In this document: in pieces, positions 1 to 10,501 of the stretch
Layout of the letters: each line of letters starts with the position of its first letter
Numbering within the stretch: the stretch's first letter is position 1
Origin: Anthostomella pinea
Taxonomy: Eukaryota; Ascomycota; Sordariomycetes; Xylariales; Xylariaceae
Length of the DNA stretch: 64,000 nt
Assembly: GCA_963556695.1 (NCBI GenBank)
Contig: CAUWAG010000004.1
Span: 248,001 to 312,000 of the forward strand
Direction: 5' to 3'
Made by a program: the position numbers and the translations under genes
Notes under the pieces: generated by a model
Databases searched by the model: none
The model's input: only the letters and a program-made list of their open reading frames with translations
What the model was told of the DNA's origin: nothing

Positions 1-10
1 CTGTCATGCG

Positions 11-1070
11 ATGGGCAGCAATAGTACCGAACCGGCCTCTCGACAAGGAGTTTTCCGCTTCTGCGATCTCCCTGAAGAGCTTCTGCGATCGATCTTGGAG
101 TACACAGATCTTGTTACGCCCTTTAAGGAGGTCCAATGGAACCCCCGAATGGGCTACTACACACAATTCATCGGAATATACTGCGGCCGTGACGAGGACC
201 ACGACGAGTCTCATGATGGCTGTCGATTCAGGTTCTGCGAGCCGCCTGGTCGTGCCTGGGAAATTTGGATCGTTTTGCGGCACCGTTTCCAGCTCGTACT
301 CGCGCCAATGTCACTGCTGGCTGACCCCCGCAAGCCTGATGCTTGTGTGTCGTAGCATGTACGACGATGCTCAGGCTGTGTTTTACTCTCAGAATCGCTT
401 GATATGCAGTCCTGATGCGGATGCACACCGCGTAACCCGATATCGTCCCACTCGCGACCGGTTCATATACAGTTCAGATCGGGGTAACCGCCTCAGTGCC
501 AGCTCAGCCTACAGGGGATTCGACGCATCGAGGTTCATCACGAGACTTATGTGGCCCAGCACGCTGTATCACCTCATGTTTCTTGAGCTTGTCTTCCCAC
601 CTGTTGAGCTGCTATGGTGTCCAGCGTCGGAAGACCCTATCTACCGTGACTGGCTATTCGCCATCGACCATCTCGCAGCCAACGCCAACGTGGCCAACCT
701 CACGCTCATAGTTCACATGTCCACCGCGACCAGCTACTTCATCGACCAGGACTACAAAAATCATAAACGGCACATGGGAGACGTTCCAGCCTCAGCCCAC
801 GCCAATACTTACCCCGTTACGAGTCCTGCGCGGCCTGAGTCGCTTCTTTCTCTACCTCGAGGCGACCTGGCATTACTCGCCCAAATGTTGGCCTGAAAGT
901 ATGAGCCCGAATGGGAACGCCACTGCATGTGCTCATCACCGCCTTCACGAGGTCGAGACACAGCTGGAGAAGCTCGTCATGGGTGACAACTATGATAGCT
1001 GGGCGTTGGGTAAGGGCAAGGAGAACTCGCCGCAGTGGTTACATAGTGATCGGCTTTCCGGCGTGTGTTG
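11..1070 (+). pseudogene. F-box family protein gene, broken by two frame changes
   Basis: The first frame (from 11) starts with an F-box-like segment, residues about 15-45, containing FCDLPEELLRSILEYTDL. Homology to the fungal F-box family continues in a second frame from about 290 (LMLVCRSMYDDAQAVFYSQN) and in a third from about 815 to the stop at 1068-1070 (RGLSRFFLYLEATWHYSP, then LEKLVMGDNYDSWALGK). The three frames together match the usual layout of large Pezizomycotina F-box families: N-terminal F-box, middle VCRSMY/AVFYSQN block, C-terminal RRFF and VMGxxYDS blocks. F-box proteins normally link substrates to SCF ubiquitin ligases through Skp1. I tried to explain the first frame change by an intron and found no donor/acceptor pair with the right phase. 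A pseudogene, or two sequencing indels, fits best. The coordinates span all three frames. Confidence 0.6.
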
Positions 1071-2350
1071 AGCAGACCGTCTATTGAGCAGAGGATATCG
1101 TCCTCGGTAGTACAATGGAGGATTTCATTCCTCGGCCAATGATTGACTTTGCGATGCCAATCGAAGGAACGGAATTCAACGTTCGGATAGTTCGTCGTTG
1201 CCCATGCGTGAAACACGCGACTCTTGAGAAGAAGCCGTATACCCCTGCTCGTGGACTGCCTATGGGATTCTCTTGAATGTTCCCATGTCTGATGATTTCA
1301 GACTCTGAAAACTGTTCTTGGGCGGTCAAGTTAATGGTCGGACGCCTTCAAAGGGCTTGCTTGCCCAGGGCCAACTGGCCTACGCTCTGGAGATCATATG
1401 AAAACCTCTCACGCAACACCGGATTATAGCGACGCAGAGTTGCAGACGGCCCCGTCAGGAATCTGGCCAGCGCAAGAAGCAGGTTTGACCCGTCGTGAGA
1501 AAATGCCAACATTTGTCTGTGAGCATTTCGATCAACAGGCCATTGCTCGGACGTTTTCATAGCTCTCCGAGGAGCTCGCGTTGGTCTCCCAGCCACCTGA
1601 TCGTCACGACAAGCTCGCCCGAACCGTCCACCAACAGACCGACTCGCTCGTCCACCCTGAGCGGCCAATTCCGAGAGTGGATGACGAGTCCTATCGGCGA
1701 GCTTCCACGAGGTCGCAGGTCGGAGGGGGCCTGAATCAAGGTCAAGGTGAGCTTCCTGAATAGGCAAAGACACCCGTGCAAGTGCAACGGCGGCGCCGTT
1801 CCCCGCAGCAGCGATATCGACGCCAACGTGAGCGCCCGTTGGTCAATCTTGTTCGTCACCGTCCCCCAGCGGCTGGGCGGCACAGCGAGTGTCTATCGGG
1901 CCACCCACACAGAAAACCGGTTGGGAAAACCAGGTGAGAGACGCAAACATGTATCATGTCACCTCGAAAGCTGGGCAAGCTGCCTATTTACCCCTGTTCC
2001 GCTCGCCAGCTCCGCATTGAGCTTATCTATCCCCGTGAGAGCTAGCTATATCAGGCGGGTCGACATAACGTAGCATCGAGTGCCGATCAGGACTGCCTGC
2101 ATGTTATTTATCATGATGGCTGCCGCTGCAGCAGCAGGTGGTGCCCATCCCGAGCCTCTGGTCAGGAACCTCGTGGCTATTCTGCCCAGACTTCTCGGCG
2201 TGCATATCCGTTCTTTCTGCCATCTCCTCTCGGAAAGCTTACCGTAGCTTGGCTTGGACGACACCTTCCCACCTTCAAGTTGAGTCCTGATAGCTAGACT
2301 AAAGTTGAGCTTGAGGTTGAGCTTCAAGTGCAACGCTGCTGTAGAACAAG
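1071..2350. other. Intergenic, no gene supported
   Basis: About 1.3 kb between the broken F-box gene and the carboxypeptidase. Open frames here are short, overlap on both strands and show no family signature. The last few hundred bases are presumably the carboxypeptidase promoter. No RNA gene or repeat was seen. Confidence 0.5.
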
Positions 2351-4477
2351 ATGCGCTGGACCACGATCACCGCCGGACTCGTGTCCGTGGCGGCGGTGGC
2401 GGACGCGCGAAGCTACCAGCACGTCGGGAAGAAGAGCCCCAAGCATACTCCCGATGCCGATAGCTACCTGGCGCATTTCCTCGCCACGCGACAGGTGCCG
2501 GCGCCCAAGTTCGCCAATGACAACACCACAGGTACGTGAGAGGGACTGGTGCAACCTCAGAGAGCTCTGTGTAGCTAATTGTGGCCACAGACTTCGCCGT
2601 CAATGGCACAGGCATACCGGACGTCGACTTCGACGTTGGGGAGTCTTACTCGGGATACCTGCCCATCAGCGATGACCCCAATGACACGAATGAGCTGTTC
2701 TTTTGGTTCTTTCCCAACAGCGGCAACTCGACCGAGAAGGAGATCTTGCTGTGGCTCAATGGCGGTGTAAGTTCATCCAACACCCCTAGAGGCAGATGTG
2801 AGTCTAAGGCGCATGTGGTCTGACCCGATACCAATACACAGCCCGGCTGTTCCTCCTTCGAGGGCCTTCTCCAAGAGAACGGCCCCTTCATCTGGCAATA
2901 CGGCACCTACAAGCCGGTGCCTAACCCATGGTCCTGGAACCGGCTCGTCAACGTCGTCTGGGTCGAGCAGCCCATTGGCACGGGCTTCTCTCGCGGCGAG
3001 GTAACAGCAACGAGCGAGGAGGACGTGGCGGCGCAGTTTCTGGGCTTCTGGAAGAACTTCATCGAGACCTTCTCGATGCAGGGCTACAAGGTCTACATCG
3101 CCGGCGAGTCGTACGCAGGCATGTACGTGCCGTATATTTCCGGTGCTATGCTCGATGCCAACGACACAACTTACTATGACGTTAATGGCATCCTGATCTA
3201 CGACCCCGTGATCGGCGACGACGTCGTGCAGGACGCCACCACCGTCGTGCCGTTTGTAGACTACCATCATAACCTCATGCCGTTCAACGACAGCTTCAGC
3301 GAGAAGATTCATGGCCTGCACGAGTCCTGCGGTTTCGCCGAGTACCAGGACAAGTACCTCACGTACCCGCCGCCGGGCCCGCAGCCCGCCAACTACAGCG
3401 GCGGCGTAAGCGAAGAGTGCACGGGACTATGGGAGATGGTCCTCGACGAGGCCCTATCGATCAACCCGTGCTTCGACGTGTACCAAGTCGCAACGACCTG
3501 CCCGCTCCTCTGGGACGTCCTCGGCTTCCCCGGGTCCATCTTCTACACGCCCGCGGGCTCCGGCCCCGTCTACTTCGACCGGACAGACGTCAAGCGCGCC
3601 ATCCACGCCAACGAGTCGTACGCCTGGGAGGAGTGCTCGTCAGGCAACGTCTTCGTCGACGGCACCGACACGTCGGACCCGCCGATCTGGCGCGTGCTGC
3701 CGCAGGTCATCGAGGCGACGCAGAAGGTCATCATCGGCCACGGGTCCCTGGACATGATCCTGCTGCCCAACGGCACGCTGCTCAGCATCCAGAACATGAC
3801 GTGGGGCGGCGCGCTGGGCTTCCAGCAGCCGCCCCGGGACCCCTTCTACGTGCCCTTCCACTTCGACTCCACGCCCACCGACATCTACGCCGAGACCGAC
3901 GCCACCAAGCTGGCCACGCTCGCCGCTGCTGGTGTGCTCGGGACCACGCATACCGAGAGGGGCCTCACTTACGTCGGCGTCGACTTGGCGGGTCATATGA
4001 TTCCCCAATATGGTACGTACATTCTAAAGTCCCCCTAATGCCTGCTCCATATGGCCATGTCCCGTCTTGGTGGCGAATTTCCCTTTCTAGCCTGTGTCAA
4101 AACCCCTTGCTCCCAAGACACACATCAAGACCCCCTGTTTCCCGTCAATAAACATCTGAAAGGAGAAGTTATATACTGACTCCAAATCCCCAACAGCCCC
4201 CAGCGCCGCATTCCGCCACCTCGAGTATCTACTCGGCCGCGTCGACAGCCTGAGCTCGACAAAGGCGTTCAGCACCGAGCCCTCGGTGCCGCAGGCGCAG
4301 GTCGGCACGCTGGGCAACGGGACGGGGCCCGCGACGTTTAGTGACGAGAAGGACAGCGGGAGCGGCAACGGGAGCACGGCCGCCACTTCGCGGGCCACGG
4401 CGGCGGCGGTGCGAGGTGTTGGTGGTGGTTACTGGGCTGTGGGCGCCGTTGCTTTGGCCGCGTTGCTTGTAATGTAG
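2351..4477 (+). CDS. Secreted serine carboxypeptidase (peptidase family S10)
   Basis: Exons 2351-2531, 2591-2766, 2842-4012 and 4197-4477 encode about 602 residues. Family S10 enzymes remove C-terminal amino acids from peptides at acidic pH in the vacuole or outside the cell. Visible features: an N-terminal hydrophobic signal (residues 1-19), the substrate-binding block LLWLNGGPGCSS, the nucleophile Ser209 in GESYAG, and likely catalytic Asp423 (GHGSLDM) and His504 (DLAGHMIPQ). The C-terminus is Ser/Thr/Gly-rich and ends in a hydrophobic stretch, which suggests a GPI anchor or membrane tail at the cell surface. Several N-glycosylation sequons are present. The first ATG before the signal peptide was chosen as start. 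Introns are 59, 75 and 184 bases. The third runs through stop codons, so the unspliced frame ends early at 4038. The catalytic set is complete, so the gene looks functional. Confidence 0.93.
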
Positions 4478-5109
4478 TGTGATGTAACTGGTATGTTCCT
4501 TGGATAAGAAAATATATAATACCATGTATGCTCGAGAAGGAGAGCCCAATATTGCTGGCTGTGTCTGGTGATACGTGACGTGAGAAACTGTCAAGTTCCG
4601 GTGAAGCCCCCATCCGGTAGTAGGTTTGTATGACCCTCCTTGAGCCCATCATGTCATCTTATGTACGCGCCAACTGGCGGCAAAATCAGCAGGCAAGACG
4701 AAGGAGACAAGCATCGACGAGAGCAGTATCGAACGTCGCATGGGGCAGCGGAAGTAGACATGCAATGGCATTACACGATGAAGTCTCAAATTGTAATGGA
4801 ATTTTACAGTAGTCCGCCCTAGCAGAACCTATGGAGCCCATATAACATGGCGGTAATTTCGTACAAGAGAGGAGTAATAACTGACACCGCCGGGTGAGTT
4901 CCGTTGCCCCTACCCGGAGCCATGGCCTTGAAGTCCCTAGGCTTCAATATCCTTATCCAAGGAGTGCGTGGTGATCCATACCGTTGTGGCCAGCATCGAT
5001 TGCGTTTTTGCTTCCATAAAAAACCCTTACCAACTCCATGCTGATCCGAATATCAATCGTGAAATAGTATGTTACACTACATGCGTCGTAAAAGGGCGAC
5101 GTACGCAAG
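4478..5109. other. Convergent intergenic region
   Basis: About 630 bases between two gene 3' ends that point at each other. It should hold both polyadenylation regions. No gene, repeat or RNA was recognised. Confidence 0.5.
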
Positions 5110-5895
5110 TCATGACTGGTCGAACACGCTTTTCCCTTCCCGCCGCCTTAGCTCCATGAGCACTGCGACGACCCCGTTGCTTCGCAGTCGCTCCAACACC
5201 ATGCGCATGCCATCGCGTGACTTGTTTACGGCGTCATCTGTCTTGTTCGAGGCGATGGACTCGATGCTCCGTTGAATGCGGTTGGCACCCCAGCCCGAGA
5301 TCCAGCCTCCAATGCGTCGAGGCCCGGGCTCATCGCTTGCATCTGTAGACGCCAAGGCTGCGTGGTCCTGTTTCTTGTTGCCGAGTGAAGAACGGTATGA
5401 GAAGGTGGTGGTGACGAAGGTGTTTGGAGAGATTGGTCGCGCAACGGTAGAGGCGAGTGGACTGGTTCCGAGCACAGAGTCGCGTTCAGCACTCGACGCC
5501 GTCGCATCCGGTGGGGAAACGGAGTAATGCTGCTGTTCGACAATGCTCAGTATACCGGTGAAGTTGAGGTTCTGGCTCTCGGTCTTCATCCATCCTTCTC
5601 TGATGTCCACTACGCTGTTCTCGAGGACGTAGCTTGACTTGTCGCCCCCTCCGCCGGTGACGCTGGTGGGGAGCAGTTTCACGACGGCAGCGGGCATGCG
5701 AGACCTCTTGAGGTGGATGCGCGTCGTGTGCAGGCGGCCGGTGTCCGGGTCGACATGCGACGAGATGGTATCGGTCGACAGCACATGGCTCGAGAAGGGA
5801 TTGAGCTGGGGCGAGTAGTATCGGAGGAAGAAGGCGAGGGTGACGGTAGGGAAGGGGTGGGAGTATGTGTGGTTGGTCGTGTGGGTGAGAACCAT
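5110..5895 (-). CDS. PRELI/MSF1-domain mitochondrial lipid-transfer protein (Ups1-like)
   Basis: A single exon of 261 codons. The PRELI/MSF1 domain fills residues 1 to about 190. It starts with the hallmark HTYSHPFPTVTLAFFLRY, followed by PFSSHVLSTDTISSHVD and then TTRIHLKRSRMP. In yeast, Ups1/Ups2 with Mdm35 shuttle phosphatidic acid or phosphatidylserine across the mitochondrial intermembrane space and so control cardiolipin and PE levels. The FxxRYxxxxNPxSxHVLSxDT pattern is closer to Ups1 than to Ups2. The start was set at the ATG beginning MVLTHTTN, because the domain begins immediately after it and the eight codons upstream do not look conserved. A C-terminal extension of about 70 residues is present, ending with a basic helix. 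The family call is sure; the paralogue is inferred. Confidence 0.88.
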   Translation of the reverse strand: MVLTHTTNHTYSHPFPTVTLAFFLRYYSPQLNPFSSHVLSTDTISSHVDPDTGRLHTTRIHLKRSRMPAAVVKLLPTSVTGGGGDKSSYVLENSVVDIREGWMKTESQNLNFTGILSIVEQQHYSVSPPDATASSAERDSVLGTSPLASTVARPISPNTFVTTTFSYRSSLGNKKQDHAALASTDASDEPGPRRIGGWISGWGANRIQRSIESIASNKTDDAVNKSRDGMRMVLERLRSNGVVAVLMELRRREGKSVFDQS

Positions 5896-5978
5896 ATTGA
5901 CAATAGCAGTCGGTGGCAAATATCAATATTCCTCGGGTGGAGATATCGGGGGCGCGGCAGGTCGACAAGCAGATGTGG

Positions 5979-6016
5979 TCGGGTCTGGTCTGGTCTGGTC
6001 TGGTCTGGTCTGGTCT
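5979..6016. repeat. 5-bp tandem repeat (GGTCT)n
   Basis: About seven uninterrupted copies of GGTCT lie roughly 85-120 bases upstream of the PRELI-domain start codon, so probably in its promoter or 5' leader. It is a microsatellite likely to vary in length between strains. Confidence 0.9.
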
Positions 6017-6317
6017 GATGGATGGTCGGATACGAAGGATCCTAGTGGTAGAGGGTTCAAGTCGTCATATGGCCAGTAGCTGATGGCTTGCAGTCGATGG
6101 ATGATTTGGAAGGGGTGCTTGGTCGTGCTATTCGGCTCGTAGGTTGAGTCAGATATATGGAGCTTTCGAAGCTCTACACACTGGCGGTTGGATGGGGACG
6201 AGGCACAAAGATGGTGGTGAGGAAATAGTAAATGAGGGGAAGGAGAGGCGTCACCACTCGGTTGGACAACTGGACGGGTGTCTTATTGTTAGGTTGGAGT
6301 GGTCAGCAGTCGTGGTG

Positions 6318-6366
6318 GTGTGTGGTATGTGGTGTGTGGTGTGTGGTGTGTGGTGTGTGGTGTGGC
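6318..6366. repeat. 7-bp tandem repeat (GTGTGGT)n
   Basis: About six copies of a GT-rich 7-bp unit with minor variation at both ends, between two genes. On the plus strand it is purely purine-plus-T. Confidence 0.88.
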
Positions 6367-6814
6367 GTGGCACTGCTGCTGGTCGAACGACCTGGTACTA
6401 TGCAACTTTGCATCTGCATAGGTCTGGGGTAGAGAAGTAAAGAGGGAGGCGAACATACGAGTCCGGGTCTAGATTCATTCGAGATCGATAGGGTCTGGGT
6501 GAGTGGGACCATCTCAGCCGATCAGCCAATAGTCTGACAGTGGATAGCCGTAAACCTCCAGCTGATTGGCTGTCACGTCAGCTCTGCTCACTTTGCGGGG
6601 AAAGCTTGGGTCAGCTGTCGCGTGCCCAACGCTCAACTACGGGTCACGACAGTCACGACTGCCACGACATACGAACCAACAACAACACTGAAGGTTGCAA
6701 ATGACTTGGCATAATCAGCAATCGTGTGTTTATTCCATCGGATCTGCTCCGGAATCATCACTACATGTATGGCCGGTGCTTATACCGCTCCCTTTGTCCT
6801 ACATTCTGGTCTAC

Positions 6815-7536
6815 TTACTTCATCGAAACCGCCTTGAGCAAGGCGGCCAAGTCCTTGGTGCCCTTGTCGGTACTCTTGTTGCCGACCATGTCCACGTCCG
6901 AGTCGCCCGCGTCATCCGGCATCTCGTCCCAATTGGCCTTCTGCCCCTTACGCATCTTGTCCATCATCCCGTCGATCATCTTTGGGTCCACTGCAAATCA
7001 AGTCAGTAACTATGTAAGTAAGTAAGTACAGGGCCAGTCTGGTGCATACTTCTCTTGAAGCTCTCGTCGGGCTCCTTGGCCGGGTAGATGTCGGTGAACG
7101 TGTCGATGGCCTTGGCGAGCTTGCCCTCGGTGATGTGGTTCTGCGGAAAGGCTCGGTAGGTGGTGAACTTGATGTGAAGCTCGCGGGCACCTCGCAGGAA
7201 GGACATCGCTTCGACGACGATGTGCTCGTCAAGCGAGGAGGACCACGGGATCGCCTTGCCTGCCGCCTCGAAAGTCGGAGCCAGCTGAATCGAGCCCTGC
7301 TTCTTCAGTTCCTTCGCCTTGGTGAAGAGCTCAGCGAGGGCCTCGTCGACCTCTATCTTGTGGAGGTTGGACGATACCTGCTGCAGGGCCTGCTTGAACG
7401 CCGCCGAATCCTGCTCCCTTTGGAACATTTTGACGCCCTCCTTGTAGACGAAGCCGACCTTGGGCAGAGCCTCACGCGTGTGCTTGGTTCGTCGCTTGGG
7501 AGCCTTGATGGCCTGTTCTTGTGGTGCGGTAGCCAT
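6815..7536 (-). CDS. Conserved-looking protein of unknown function
   Basis: Two exons (7050-7536 and 6815-6990 in transcription order, 59-base intron) encode 220 residues. I do not recognise the family. The N-terminus is basic (KAPKRRTKHTRE). The middle is predicted largely helical, with KALQQVSSNLHKIEVDEALA-like amphipathic stretches. A conserved-looking core follows (IPWSSSLDEHIVVEAMSFL), and the C-terminus is Met/Lys/Asp-rich and acidic. No signal peptide or membrane segment is visible, so a soluble intracellular protein is likely. The start ATG was chosen because the upstream in-frame sequence is a low-complexity His/Thr run typical of translated 5' leader. The donor (GTATGC) and acceptor (TTTGCAG) are good and the joined frame stays open to a TAA. 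The opposite-strand open frame over the same region is a shadow. Confidence 0.75.
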
Positions 7537-9271
7537 GGTTGTGGTTCGTGTGGTTCTGATTGTGATTGTGATTGTGGTGGTTGTCAATGGTGGAATGTGG
7601 TTGTGGTTGTGATGGAGGTGGAGGTGTAGATGCCTGAAGGAGAAATGGATTGATGGGGCGGGAACGGAAAGGCGAAGAGGTGTGGCGTGCACGTGGTATC
7701 CTTCAGGAACAGATAAGCACGTCTTTGAGTGATTGATAGAGCAACCAATTCTTGGGATATCCATTAGAGTAACCACTCGTCAGGCGCCAAGCTTCTGCTT
7801 TTATTGACACTAGTACTGCAAAACGAACAACAGCTCCACGAGCTCCCTGTTTTCATGTCTCCGTTGTATTTAATACTACAAGGGGTAATGGTAGAGATGG
7901 TGTTGAATGGTGGTGACGGACGGTGAGAGAAGATCAAGAATTACATGTTGGAAAGGTAGGTCATGCGCATATCGACAGTGTATCAAACAATCACCTCATC
8001 TTCGACGATGAGATGACCCTTAATTGCAAAAATCATGATTTAGCTCATGGTGGTAATTATCAGCTGTTTGCTAATGCCGCATGCGACCAGGCAAGATGTA
8101 TGGGACGTATGTAGTGGTGTAAGCAGTGGGCTGACATTGTCTGTTCAAACAGACCTCGAATTGTTCCATGGCGCAATGGTGTATTGGTAGGATGGTAACT
8201 TGTTACCGCCTGTCCTCTCTACATCCGTACTCGTGGAAGGTTCGATCCCGTACAAGGTAGAATTTATCAAATCGCCCCGAGTGTATTGATAACGCCCGCC
8301 TTGACTGGGGTGTTTGATCAGATGATACAGATGGCAGTGGGATTAATTTTATTTTATTTTACCTTGCACTACTCACTCTTTTTCTTTCTTTTTCCACCAT
8401 TTTTCTCTTTCTCGCTCCCGCATAAACCCCCCCTTTTCTTCACACAGTGAACAGCAGACGTCAAGGTGGAAGGCTTTGCATCATGGCTGATTATTTATAA
8501 GCTCTTATCCTGGTAACAAGTTCTTAGAGGAGTATGACGCCAGTTGGCCCTTTGGGGAGCCGTCCGTATGTAGAGAGAAACTCAGGTGCTGGGAAGGATT
8601 GTCATCAATATAATAGAACCAGCATGCATGCTATAATTCAACCCATTCGGTCTATCGTCAATGTAGCAGAATTTATATTGTCGCATGCCAAGATGCGGTA
8701 TTTGTTCTGTGGGCAATCTCTGGATTGGATCAGTAGGCTCCCGCAGGTGCCTCACACTTGTTCGGCTCGGTTGGACAAGGCGGGCAGTGAATCTGAGTCG
8801 GTGACGCCAACCAACTAGAAGTGAGAAGCTCGAAACCGAAGAGGAGCAGGACCTTCCACTCGCCATACACTTCGCTTGATGGCAAAAAAACAGAAGGATC
8901 CACCTCGATGCCATATGTCTACTTGTCACGCATCCGCAGTCAGGCAGCTGCGTCACAGAAGAGGCAGTTTGGATGAATGCAGGAGCCACGCAGCCTGGCG
9001 ACGTGTCTCGTTGCCAAGGACATTGCGATCTGTAGGAAGCCCGCCAGTCCGCCTGTCCGGGGCCCTTTAGCCTGCAGTGGATGGGCTGCAGTTGCTGTTA
9101 CCTGTAGGCTCGATGATGATTGTAAGGTTTACAAGTGGCAGAGTCAACATTGAACCCTCAGCGTTCGCAACACCATATCGCTCGTCAAGCTTCGATTACT
9201 CTGCGCCACTGATCTCTATAATCATCCAAAAATAATCGATATTGCGACCACTCCACTCCACATAAGTAGTC
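7537..9271. other. Intergenic, contains a degenerate tRNA-like sequence
   Basis: About 1.7 kb. The first 150 bases are CA/GT-rich 5' leader of the minus-strand gene. At 8343-8430 there is an AT- and pyrimidine-rich stretch. Apart from the tRNA-like segment listed separately, no gene is supported. Confidence 0.5.
8171..8262 (+). other. tRNA-like sequence resembling tRNA-Gly, probably a pseudogene
   Basis: The first 20 bases (GCGCAATGGTGTATTGGTAG) resemble the 5' half of fungal tRNA-Gly, including an A-box-like TGGTGTATTGG. About 70 bases downstream lies a perfect B-box-like GGTTCGATCC. The 3' strand does not pair with the 5' GCGCAA to give an acceptor stem, no cloverleaf with a normal anticodon loop could be drawn, and there is an excess of about 20 bases between the boxes. 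A decayed tRNA gene or a tRNA-derived SINE head are both possible. Confidence 0.3.
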
Positions 9272-10024
9272 ATGGCTTCCGTGGGTTCTCCCACATTTGA
9301 GATCAAGTTGCAGGGATTTGGCAACTCGATACATCGCGCCGATTGTGCCATGCTCTACCTCGAATTCGAGTCACACGAGGTTGCTACTACAGCTGAAGCT
9401 TCATCCCTGGTCACCACCGCAGCGAACGCCATTAGGACCCTTGTTATACCCTACATTTCCAGAGACGAAGTTACTGGCGAATTTCTCCCTTATTCCTCTG
9501 CCATATCGAGATACTCCAGTGAGTATCTAACTATCGGCAAAACTCCAAGAACTAAATGACTGACTTGTCTCACAGTCTCGAGACTACCTATTGACACCTG
9601 GCAGCAGCGAAGTATCGTAAAAGTCGAGGATGGCGCTGAGTTGCCTCCCGTATACGTTGCCAAGGCTGCGTTCGACACCCAGTTCCGCGACTTCACCGTG
9701 CTGAACGAGCTCGTCACCCAGTTCTCGTCGATGGACAACGTGGCCATGAAGGATATCAAGTGGTACCTGACGGACGCGACCTTGAATAGTCTCGAGTCGA
9801 AGACACGCAAGAACGCGGCCAGGGGCGCATTAATCGGCGCCGTGGACTACGCCCAGGTCTTCCTCGATATCGAACCCCTCCAGTTCCAGGCGGCCAAGCT
9901 CCGGATCGTTAGTGTGACCGAAGGCGGCTGGAGCTCCAGCAGAAGCATCGAGCGGCTGCGACTTGAGCCGCCAAACCTGAAGCTGGAAGTCGAGGTCGAT
10001 GCTGTGTTTCAATCTGCTCTTTAG
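9272..10024 (+). CDS. SIMPL-domain (DUF541) protein
   Basis: Exons 9272-9518 and 9576-10024 (57-base intron) encode 231 residues. The SIMPL/DUF541 domain covers nearly the whole protein. It opens with a beta strand and LQGFGNSIHRADCAMLYLEF, then a helix beginning EASSLVTTAANAIRTL, a strand/helix block around YVAKAAFDTQFRDFTVLNEL, and the terminal RKNAARGALIGAVDYAQVF helix that typifies the family. Bacterial members are periplasmic or membrane-linked oligomers (BP26 is a known example); the role of the fungal ones is not established. No signal peptide or membrane helix is visible here, so the protein is probably cytosolic. The next gene runs towards it. The family is mainly bacterial, so ancient lateral transfer is possible, but the gene carries a normal fungal intron. 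Confidence 0.78.
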
Positions 10025-10501
10025 TCGCATGCTACCCTACTAGTCGCAAGCTTCTCCCTCATGTCGATGTGGTTACGATACCCGTTCCAAGACAGCTGGA
10101 AAGGGTATCAACGACAACCTTGCAAAGCGATAAAGTTAATAATATAATTATGGATAGCGCGTACTATGGAGTCTCAAGTTTCAATCAAGCAGCGAGAAGA
10201 AGAGGCAATAGACTCATAAAGCTCACCATACCACCCTGCCCATGTTTATTCCGTTGATGACTCTCACGAGCGTCTCATATCGACTTGGTGCGTCATTGGG
10301 ACGGCCGCCATGTATGTCGGAAGCCAGACTCAGTTCAAGAAAACCAATCTAGGGGCTGAAGGTTAAATAAGCTCTGCGGTTGCGAAGCCACGTCTCACTG
10401 GACTTGCTCGCATTCTGTGGGCTCAGGGCACCTTCTGGGTGCCATGTTCCCATGTATGATTCTTTTATACATATCCCTTCCTGTGTACAGACGCGCGATG
10501 C
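10025..10501. other. Convergent intergenic region
   Basis: 3' regions of two genes facing each other. Nothing recognised. Confidence 0.45.

Larger units (their letters stand above)
5896..6814. other. Intergenic region with two simple-sequence tracts
   Basis: The promoter side of the PRELI gene, and the 3' side of the unknown gene at 6815-7536. It carries the 5-bp and 7-bp tandem repeats listed separately. No coding sequence is supported; an open frame across the 7-bp repeat is only the translated repeat. Confidence 0.5.

Noticed and set aside
7042..7629. Plus-strand open frame of 195 codons
   Set aside because: It is antisense to the two-exon unknown gene and shows Gly/Leu/Arg-rich shadow composition.
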